64,000 bases of DNA from Loripinus fragilis (lineage: Eukaryota > Mollusca > Bivalvia > Lucinida > Lucinidae), in assembly GCA_964019695.1 (NCBI GenBank), contig OZ026515.1:140799549-140863548 (forward strand), read 5' to 3'. A program made the position numbers and the translations under genes. Under the pieces are notes generated by a model, which saw nothing but the letters and a program-made list of their open reading frames with translations, was not told the origin of the DNA and searched no databases. Every line of letters starts with the position of its first letter. Within the stretch, counting starts at the first letter, position 1. This document shows positions 55,825-64,000 of the stretch, one piece after another.

Positions 55825-56560
55825 GATTACGACCAGAAAATGCCATAATCACATATTACAGACCAACCCATGGCACCGTGAGGAAGAGTCAAAGAAAGGT
55901 AACAGAACACAACAAAAGAAAATCAGCCGGCTCTCTCTTCCCCAGCGAGATGGATGCAAAGAAGAATGGACATAAAGTACTGCAAAATAAAACATAGGCC
56001 TAACACTACACCCCACCCTCCTCAAACAATTGGAGCCACAACAAACAATGAATAAACAACATCAAATACACTGCCTCAGAACGGACAGCAGCCTAAGCTA
56101 TTGTAGCTTAAATTATTATTACTGGCCAAATCGTCACCCATGGACAGCAGCCTAAGACACTGGGGGCGACTTTAACGCATTTTACTGGTACAAAATCTTC
56201 GCCCTAGATTCTGCTTTTGTTGGAGCACAGACGTCGTCAAGCTCGCATGAGGCTTCCTAACTATTGCAATGTTAGGGAACAATGAGAAACAGTCAAATCA
56301 AATTAACGCACTATGGCGAAACAAAGAAAAGGGCTCACAGATGGTAAGAGTTAAAGACAATCTCTAGTTGAGCAACGGTGGGCCCAGCTACAGCAAAGCA
56401 CCAGGCACTAACCCACTGATTAAAGCTTTACTTCAGAGCGGTCATTGAGTCTGAGGCATTCGTGCAATTAAAGAGGAAACCATAGCTACAAACCCTGAGT
56501 GAGTTTACAACCAGGCATACAGACTGTCGCATGATATCCAAGTTATATAAACCTAATAAA
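55825..56560 (-). mobile_element. Retroelement family B, copy B12
   Basis: Minus strand: begins at the RT C-terminal segment ('gcatgcctggttgtaaact...', 56,470-56,560) and runs to the 3' end near 55,830 ('gtgattatggcattttctgg'). Colinear with B4 and B5. No intact frame. Confidence 0.75.
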
Positions 56561-57144
56561 TATGTTCAAAATGATAATCGAGAGCGCACAAACTCTATGA
56601 CATGATCATAAATTATATTGTTTAGGTGGTTCAAAAGTGAAAAGCCGTTTTTCTTTATACAAGCCAAAATAAAGAGAGCCATCTTTATTAAAAGTGTGTT
56701 CAATTAATTACGTAAAGTTCCCTGTGATTAGATTATGAGGTAATGTAGTAAAGAGAGAAGAAAAATCATATTTAGACACACTGGTTGTTAGAAAGTTTTT
56801 TAGATTTTAATTTATTAAGTACCTTACCTGAATGTTTAATAGACCAAAATAGATTTTTACCATTCCCCCCATAAATTTTTCACACTATTTTATAACATGG
56901 TTTTTAATAGTAGTTTGGCAAGAGGAATGTCAACGGTTTAGACAGCTCAGTAATGGAATATGCACTAGAATTTTACAATAAAACGTGATTTATATGGTAT
57001 TTTATGAAGTTAGGGTAGCCAGTAAAACGTAGGAAGCTAGTCATGCTTTTCATCAAAAACACTACAAACGTAGCAGACATATGCCGTCGATGTCTATCAT
57101 TGACACACCTCTCATTATGCAGATTATGCTCATAGGTCTTAGCG
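56561..57144. other. Non-coding stretch, nothing recognised
   Basis: No supported feature. Confidence 0.35.
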
Positions 57145-57548
57145 CTGACAGGTTCTTTTTTATGTCTTAATTTCTGTGTTCTGGGAGGTGATGCATTGAT
57201 AAAATTAGGGGTCTTCCATACAGACCAAATATCTATGTGTCTTGATCCAATTCTGAATTAAGGGAGAGGTTGGCGCCGTGAAACCGGTTAAAGCCCTCCA
57301 GTAAAATACTTTACTGACCGTTCTAAGGCGGCACTTCTTTTGTGGATCTTTTATGTTTTGTTTTGTCTTTTGTGTTTGTTATGCCTTCTGTTTATTTGTG
57401 CCTTGTGGTCACCTGCTGGGAAAGGACTGACCTCTTGGCTCTCGTTTGTGGTGTATAACTGTGAGTTTGCCATTTACACATTGGTATCCTGTGTCAGGTG
57501 TGGTACTTGATTGTATCGATTCCTAATCTTTGCACCCTTACTTACTTA
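57145..57548 (+). mobile_element. Retroelement family A, copy A8, 3' UTR
   Basis: 'gatgatgcattgataaaattag'-like start to 'ctttgcacccttacttactt'. 5'-truncated, no coding sequence. Confidence 0.85.
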
Positions 57549-58221
57549 GGCGGAAGAAGATCTTAATTATCTCAGTAAAACGAAACTCTTTTATCAATAA
57601 TATTACAAATAATACAGTTTCCAGAATTTGATTCAACTTGCTGTCGTTTGCTACTACGATTACAAAATTCTTGTAAGGCGCTAGCAGTTTCATTACGACA
57701 TTTGGTGAAGTCTTTTGGCGAAAGAAACCTGTATTGTGAGGATTGCGCTTGTTTAATCTTTATCTATATAGATATCTTTACTGTAAATATATATACCAAC
57801 ATATGTTTGAAAGTCATTTGAGCGAAATGAGCATCTTTCTGATCTAGTTTTCTTAACAAAACCCTGGGTTTCAGAGGTGAAATGAAACAGGACTATAGAA
57901 AATAAAAGAAACAAGACAGAAAACACACACCTATATTTAGGTCCTTTACAGATAGTAAATTTAATTCTATAATCTGCAATAATTTCCAAATCCCCAGTGT
58001 CTATATGTCCAGCAAGCTGATAGCAATATTAAGAACCCTGACATTCTCAAAAATCAGGAGTAGTTGTTTCAATATCAAGTTCATTTACTAATTTGTTAAA
58101 ATTAGATAAAGTACATAATGTCAGTTTATTGTATTTATAACACATAATAGGTGACTCCTTATTTTCAAAATAAGTAGGAATAGAATAGATAACAAATTCA
58201 TCCTTAATATACTGGATAAGC
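57549..58221. other. Non-coding stretch, nothing recognised
   Basis: Two short minus-strand frames (57,753-57,989 and 58,047-58,265) are AT-rich and unrecognised; the second runs into the SINE tail. Confidence 0.35.
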
Positions 58222-58231
58222 TTATGAATTG

Positions 58232-58441
58232 TTTGATTTTGTTTGATTTGATTCTTTACGTCCACTCAACAATCTTTCAGTTATGCGGGACGGTTCTTCC
58301 TGGGTTTAACCAGTACTAAGCTAGGATAAATGTGTCTTGCTCAAGGACCACAACGCAGTGACGCCGGTGAGGCTCGAACCCGCTACCCTTCGGTCTCGAG
58401 TCAAGCACTCTACCACTGAGCCACTGCGCTCCCGTGATGAA
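58232..58441 (-). mobile_element. tRNA-derived SINE, copy 3, with 10-bp target duplication
   Basis: Minus strand: A box TGGCTCAGTGG, B box GGTTCGAGCC, body and AAAC-rich tail as in copies 1 and 2. TTATGAATTG occurs at 58222-58231 and again at 58442-58451. Confidence 0.9.
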
Positions 58442-58451
58442 TTATGAATTG

Positions 58452-59061
58452 ATCCTTTGATTAATTTCTAAATCAATATACGGATGAAGGGCATGTTGAG
58501 TATAACTCCTAGTAAGAAGTGCTGCATCATAAAGTTGGTGTGGTCTGTCATATAATTTATTAGCCTGCTAGACTGTTACAGACAAATGCAGCCTAAGATT
58601 AATTATATTTTGTCTGTTTGGAGAACTGATATCCAAAATTGAAAAAAGACTACAAAGTGATCCAGCGGCTTCCCTTAACAAGATCAAATTATATCATTTT
58701 CCAATAATTCCCTCTTTAGTCCAGCTCTAGGGAGTCAATCGTCAAATTCTCATGATGAAGGACGACTAGACAATTAAATAATATGACCGAGCTAATTTAT
58801 AAATAATTATCAGTGTTTCATATTTTAACAATATCTAGTAATACATATTTTTTTAGTTATATCCAGTGTTTCGCATTATAACAATATCAAGGTTTTTTTT
58901 GTATATTTAGTAATACCTAAGGTTGAGATATTAATACACGAGAAACCAAATACTTGTTTTCTTGCTGAAGGCAAAACGAACGGAAAGTGGAACATTATGT
59001 CATCGAACAAATGCCAGGTGCACCATTCTGTGCAACTGCTTGTATATGACTTGTATATACT
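58452..59061. other. Non-coding stretch, nothing recognised
   Basis: AT-rich; ends where family A RT coding homology begins. Confidence 0.35.
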
Positions 59062-60540
59062 CTTAAGCGTGAGCTTGAGGACACTAATGCTTATAAACTG
59101 CAGCCTTCTTTAAGTGAAAGGGTGATTGTTGATGGACATGGTTGTCATACAGCCCTACATTTTGGTGTCAAAGCTAAAGAAAATCAAGACAAAGTTCCTA
59201 CGTTGTACTGGTTACCTAAACTCCATAAAAAACCCTATAAAGCAAGATTTATTGCTAATTCTAGTTCTTGTACGACAACAGAACTTTCTAAATTGTTAAC
59301 CTCGTGTCTTACAGCTGTTAAAAAACATGTTATCAAATATTGTGAAAAGGTATATGAGAGAAAAACCCGGTAAAAACCTATTTTGGTCTATTAAAAATTC
59401 ATGTGAAATTTTAGATAAACTTAAAGATAGAGATTTCAATGAGACCAGTTTGTCTACTTATGATTTTTCTACTCTTTACACTACTTTACCTCATAATTTA
59501 ATTAAAGATAAACTTATTGATCTTATTGACAAAACTTCCAGAGAGAAGGCTCTCCTTACCTTGCATGTAATGACAGAAATGCATTTTTACTTCAGAAAAA
59601 CCTGAAAAATATCATGCATGGTCGTGTCAAAATGTATGTGATGCGCCGACCCTTTTGTTGGACAACATTTTTATTCGATTTCGCACCAAGCTCTATAGAC
59701 AAGTAGTTGGGATTCCTATGGGCACTAATTGTGCCTCCCTGGTTGCAGATTTATTCCTGTTTTGTTATGAGAGGGACTTTATGATGTCTCTTTCTGATGA
59801 TAAGCAGGCTGATGTTATTGATGCGTTTAACACTGCTTCCAGATATTTGGACGATATTTTAAATATTAATACTGTTTATTTGACAATATAGTTAGTCAAA
59901 TATACCCTTCAGAGCTCCAACTGATTAAAGCCAATGCCTCTGATACCGAAGCCGCATTTTTTGACTTGAATTTGTCAATTTCTAATGATATTGTTTCTGC
60001 CAAAATTTGTGGTGGGCGTGGCGACTTTGGTTTTGGGGTTGTCAGTATCCCGTTTTTGGATGGTGGAGTTCCTCGTTCTGCGTCCTGTTGGGTCTGTGTC
60101 TCTCGGTTCGTTCGTTTTGCTGGGGCATCTGGCTGTGTTGCTGACTTCAACACTCGCAGTGGATTGTTAACTCAGAAGCTTCTTAGGCAAGGTTATCGGT
60201 GTCGTAGGCTTCGCAAAACATTTACAAAATTTTATAGACGATACTATGATTTGATTTCTGAGTTCCAGGTTGGGCTTGGGTCTCTCTTGCGCCGGGGGCT
60301 TTCAGGGCCTGGTTTCTGTGGCTAGGTGTGTAGGTTGAGGAGGATTGTTGGCTCTGATGGTTTTTTGGCGCGGTTCATTAAAATGGTTTCCCATTGTGGA
60401 AGGATTGACTGTGGCATTAATGTATTGCAACAGACTGCGTGCTTGGTGGTCGGCCCAGTCACAGTTGGCAACTTTGCTCTCCTCTTTAATTGCACGCCGG
60501 TGGGTAGGACTTCAGACTCTATGATGGTTCCGACTTAAAG
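59062..60540 (+). pseudogene. Reverse transcriptase pseudogene, probably Penelope-like
   Basis: Pieces in successive frames give, in order: WLPKLHKKPYKARFI (about 59,209), YDFSTLYTTLP (about 59,459), VVGIPMGTNCA (about 59,703), RYLDDILNI (about 59,841, catalytic YLDD), FFDLNLSIS (about 59,959) and the C-terminal TACLVVGPVTVG...NCTPVGRTSDSM. PKLHK, the YDFSTLYTT box with its catalytic Asp, the GxPMGT box and YLDD are those of the Penelope-like RT lineage (assignment from memory; other eukaryotic non-LTR RTs are possible). At least four frameshifts (about 59,360, 59,580, 59,885 and 60,325) and stops disable it. The segment 60,010-60,470 is strikingly depleted of A relative to relatives (see the next entry). 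Confidence 0.8.
60010..60470 (+). other. A-to-G hypermutated patch in RT copy A9
   Basis: Over the roughly 130-bp stretch alignable with copy A4 (27,529-27,654 against 60,335-60,460), A9 has 22 A-to-G differences but only one C-to-T and one G-to-A by eye count. All but one of those A positions are also A in the independent copy A1 (3,245-3,395, minus strand). None of the changed A residues follows a G, while A after G is left unchanged, the known neighbour rule of ADAR deaminases. The patch upstream (from about 60,010) translates as glycine/arginine/cysteine-rich (CGGRGDFGFGVV) where A-rich codons are expected. Flanking UTR shows no such bias. Confidence 0.8.
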
Positions 60541-61055
60541 ACTTATCTATTGATGAGATGGTAGGGGCCTGATGCTTTGGCTGTTTGTCGGGCCCATCGG
60601 GGTTTACTGTTGGATTTCTTTTGCTCCGGTATTCAGTTAAATTTACTGTTGTGTCCTTATCCTTGCTTTATCTCCTTGTTATATCTTGATTTATATGTTT
60701 TAGGAGATGATGCGTCTTTTATGCAAACCAAATATCTATGTGTCTTGATCCACATCTGAATTAAGGGTGAGGTTGGCGACGTTAAACCGGTTTAAGCCCT
60801 CCAGTAAAATATTTTACTGACCGTTCCAAGGCTGTACTTCTGTTGTGGATCTTTTATGTTTTTGTTCTGTCTTGTGTTTGCTATGTCTTTGTGTGCGTCT
60901 GTTTATATGTTCTTTTTGGTCACCTGCTGGGAAAGGGCTGACCTCTTGGCTCTCGTTTGTGGTGTCTACTGTGAGTTTGTCACTTTCCTATTGGTATCCT
61001 GGGTCAGGTGTGGTACTTGATTGCATCGATTCCTGATCTTTGCACCCTTACTTAC

Positions 61056-62734
61056 TTTTACTCAATTACGTTCTGGCAGAAAGTAGTATACAAAATAAAC
61101 TGGTGCTTCTGGCGAGAGAAGTGTTGCACGTCTCATTAGTTCTAATGAACAGACACAATAAAACCGAGTCTGCTGTTTTTGTAGGTTCTCTCAATTTCTG
61201 AAGGATCCGTTTTTCCAGATTATTTATATAAGATTAATAAACAAAGGAGCTGCAATAATGAGCCCATAACAATACTAAGAATTCAGTTTTTCCAAAACTG
61301 TATAATAGAAATGTGAGTCCTTAAAAAATTTAGGGCAAATTTGTCGAACAGTTTCTTACAGCTGCTTCAGCCTATTCATATTTGATCAGAAGCAGTTTAA
61401 GTTATACACAATCAAGTTGAATTTCACATAGGCGAAGTAACGAGTCCTGACTAAGTCCTCTGATTAAGTGCAATTTCAACTAGTTACATAGGGTTATTCT
61501 AGTGCTGCTCATTAGCAACGGCTGTCAATTTATATATTTATGCTTTGAACCATTTCTTTGCATCAACACACGTTATTGTATTTGTTAAATTGTCTGCTTT
61601 GATACATAGAGCAAGTTTGCTGTCCATTTGAGCAAGCGCATAATCATGTTGTCGAGTAATGAAAGCTAAGACAAGCCTGCACAAATGCGCAGACTGACTA
61701 GAGCATATGCTGCTCTCTTATACAAATACAGATGTAGATGAAGACACAGATCAAGAGTCACTCGATACGTCAGCATGGACGTTTGAAATGAGGTTTACGC
61801 GCATATGCGATAAGGACCAAACTCTCGCCGGCTGACACATTTGAATTTAGTAAGTAGGTTTGCTGGTGTTTTGTTGTGTGTGTTTTAGTTTGGTAAACAC
61901 CTAGCTGTTGAAGAAATACTTGGTTGTTTGGCCTAATTGATTCTTATGGGCCCACGCATTTCTTGGTCAAATCAACCTGTTTTATGCTTTCAAAAGAGAT
62001 AGAATTGTGTCGCATTTACGTCCATCAATCAATCCGTAAATAAACCCATCGACCTGTCCTATCCAAATATCGCATCATCCGTCTCTCCCTTCCATCCATT
62101 CACCAAAACGATTTCTGAATTTAAAGTACTTTCACAATGATTGTAACATTTGGTAGGAATCTATCTCTAGAAATAATAAAAAGAGAAATTGTATACGCTG
62201 TCAGTAGATCCAATGACAAGAAATTACAGAATTATCATCTTTCTAAATATTAACTACATCATTGTGTTAACAGAATGCATATATGTACAGGGCTTTAGAC
62301 GGGCATTGATATGTAGGTATTAATTATGACTGAGGTAGTTCCTGGTCATATTCAGCATTTGCGTTTGTTAATTTCTGCAATGATTTACAAAGCCTATCAT
62401 AGTTTTATATTCCCATGGGTACGAAGAACTTTGTCTACTGATTACATCTGGAAAATAGGTGTTATTCATTATATGCATTTCAGTTGACTGGCAGGTATGT
62501 ATAAGCACAAAAGATTAATTTCCCTGCAATGTATATTAATGGAAATATCATATTACATTGAATCTGAACTGATATATGATCAATAATATGACGATTACTC
62601 AGTATAGTATTGCTGAGAATGCTACACTAAATACACTTTGCATGCCGAAATTAAAGGGAAGAACTCGTTGTTTTGACACAATGCCCTAGAGCGCTCATCT
62701 AGAATTTCATGTTCCTAAAGAGGGTATCATAACG
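61056..62734. other. Non-coding stretch with MITE debris
   Basis: Family I/M scraps at about 61,670-61,720 ('gacaagcctgcacaaatgcgcagactgactagag') and 61,770-61,830. An acceptor-like 'atatgcatttcag' with a GTATGT donor 11 bases later is at about 62,480; too short to call an exon. No continuation exon for the candidate gene was found. Confidence 0.4.
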
Positions 62735-63545
62735 AAAATGGCCACACCCCTAGGCAGCCACGGTTTTCAACAGATCCAGTTTGTTAATGCATTTTTGTAT
62801 TTGACTGTTTCCACCAAATTATTTTTTTGGATTCCGTTCAATGTTTTCAGAGGAGAAGAAGATTTTTATAGCTTCCTTAGCCGCAATAAGCCACTTCCCC
62901 CGGCATCATGTGTATTGGTGGCTCAATTTATTTGCTTTTTTTTCTTTTTTATAAAAGGACACATAGTGACTTTTTCTGCCAAATTCTTTTCAATTCTGAC
63001 CATTCGGGTTTCAGAGGAGAACGTTCAGGGTTTCGTATTTATATATTGACAGACCAGAATGTTTACCTTCAATTCTGACCAACAGTTTCAATAGAAGAAC
63101 ATCTTTAAACGTTTTGCAACTGCACTTAGCCACGATCTGTGTCAAGCATATTTTTTGACTGATCAAATTTGTTTTAGCCACTTTAGTAGAAGATTACCTA
63201 GTGACTATTTCTACTAAATTGGTTTCTATTTTAGGCATTAGTTTCAGAGGAGAAGACATTTTAAATTTCTATATAGGTCAGAAAGGAAATTTTCTTCACA
63301 CCTAGGGGCATATTTTGACATATCAAATTTGTTTTTAGTATGTTTAAAGAAAGTGACCATTTATGCAAATTAATTCTCAATCCTGATCAGAGAAGAACAT
63401 TTTTTAGAGTTTGTATAGCCGCAATTAGCCACACCTCCTGGTGGGCATGTTTAACCGGTCAAATTCCATTTAGCTATTTTAGTAGAAGGTCGCTTTATGA
63501 CTATCTTTTGTTTTCAATTCTAAACGTTGGTTACAGAGATATTTA
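62735..63545 (+). repeat. Degenerate tandem repeat, about 150-200-bp unit
   Basis: '(c)cgcaatnagccac' plus '...gtgactnttt(c)tnccaaatt', 'ttcaattctgacc' and 'tttcagaggagaa' recur in order from about 62,740, 62,880, 63,125, 63,290 and 63,420. The 103-codon frame 62,738-63,049 is repeat translation, not a supported protein. Confidence 0.6.
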
Positions 63546-63892
63546 AAGGGTCTCTAGACCACGATGCTAAGACATTAACAACGAAACCACCAAGACAAAC
63601 ACACCAGAAAATAAGCCAACATCTGTTTACCTGAGGGGGATGAGTTGTGTCTTCTTTTTATTGTACCATCAACACACTTGCATCAGATTAAATTTACGAG
63701 ATCAGAACATTATTTGATAAACTGTGGCGACTAAAATCATTTAGGACGACTGTAATAAATTTAATGGGACATCTAATAAGACGTAAGCCGATTATCAGAT
63801 CGTTGATTTTCTTCTGTATCAAACTCATCCAGAGGTCATTATAAGCAGTCTTGCCAGTGCCGCTTTTGCCCATCGTTTTTGTCAAATAGGTG
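63546..63892. other. Non-coding stretch, nothing recognised
   Basis: No supported feature. Confidence 0.3.
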
Positions 63893-64000
63893 CTGCGACA
63901 TGAAATTTCCAACCATGTTGCATTTTGACATGAATAGACTCAGACAAGCCTGTGCAGCCTTCTTTTAAGCTTTGAAACTCCACATTATGTTTGGTCATTT
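63893..64000. mobile_element. MITE family M, copy 5, cut by window end
   Basis: 'gctgcgacatgaaatttcca' TIR followed by 'gactcagacaagcctgtgcagcc' and 'ttttaagctttgaaactcc', as in copies 2-4; the right half lies outside. Confidence 0.75.

Larger units (their letters stand above)
59062..61055 (+). mobile_element. Retroelement family A, copy A9, longest copy
   Basis: Contains about 1.48 kb of RT coding sequence followed by the family A 3' UTR, ending 'tttgcacccttacttacttt'. The 5' truncation at about 59,062 removes the N-terminus and any endonuclease domain. This copy shows what the other family A fragments derive from. Most likely a Penelope-like retroelement (see the RT entry). The 3' UTR (60,480-61,055) is nearly identical to copy A4. 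Confidence 0.85.

Noticed and set aside
60540..60600. Possible hammerhead ribozyme (GATGAGA... motif in the family A UTR)
   Set aside because: The core lacks the required CUGANGA and GAAA arrangement by eye; no ribozyme fold could be supported.
62475..62495. Possible 11-nt exon between an acceptor-like cag and GTATGT
   Set aside because: Too short and context too weak to distinguish from chance.
62738..63049. 103-codon frame near the right end
   Set aside because: Follows degenerate tandem repeat units; no coding evidence.

Overview
This is eukaryotic, AT-rich, intron- and transposon-dominated DNA with no bacterial gene organisation: four intron-containing tRNA-Tyr genes, a tRNA-derived SINE family, many 5'-truncated retroelement copies, dozens of fold-back or TIR-bearing MITEs, and only a few short coding exons. 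Repeat styles familiar from bivalve molluscs (piggyBac-like TTAA fold-backs with a '...CTGTTTGC' arm, Penelope-like RT families with short 3' ends) point to a heterodont bivalve such as a zebra-mussel-like species. That assignment is inference from memory, not a search result.

Layout. 1-12 kb: MITEs and long hairpins (1005-1217, 1554-1593, 1624-1762), retroelement fragments of two related families (called A and B here), and a decayed Tc1/mariner element with TA target duplications (4523-5714). 12-21 kb: a candidate start micro-exon (14149-14172), microsatellites, a decayed LINE RT fragment (18688-19010), and a good candidate first coding exon (20304-20478). 21-24.6 kb: microsatellites, a perfect palindrome and more family B. 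24.67-27.02 kb: four tandem tRNA-Tyr genes in duplicated units of about 670 bp. 27.06-28.7 kb: a minisatellite split by a family A insertion. 29-47 kb: fold-back MITEs, SINEs, tandem repeats (35.2-36.2 kb) and a decayed relic of a repetitive bivalve-type gene (about 32.6-33.5 kb). 47-57 kb: family B fragments, two paralogous 70-nt candidate first exons (50724-50793 and 55303-55372), and a tandem array (51.87-54.5 kb) interrupted by a 1.14-kb TIR element. 57-64 kb: the longest family A copy (59.06-61.06 kb), with RT coding sequence and a dense A-to-G hypermutated patch, followed by degenerate tandem repeats.

How the parts fit. The plus-strand candidate first exons (14149, 20304, 50724, 55303) all stop in phase 1 with a final G before a GT donor. 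The simplest reading is that much of the window is the alternative-promoter/first-intron region of one long plus-strand gene whose body lies beyond base 64000. I could not identify that gene. The tRNA-Tyr array is the only set of complete genes I can name with confidence.
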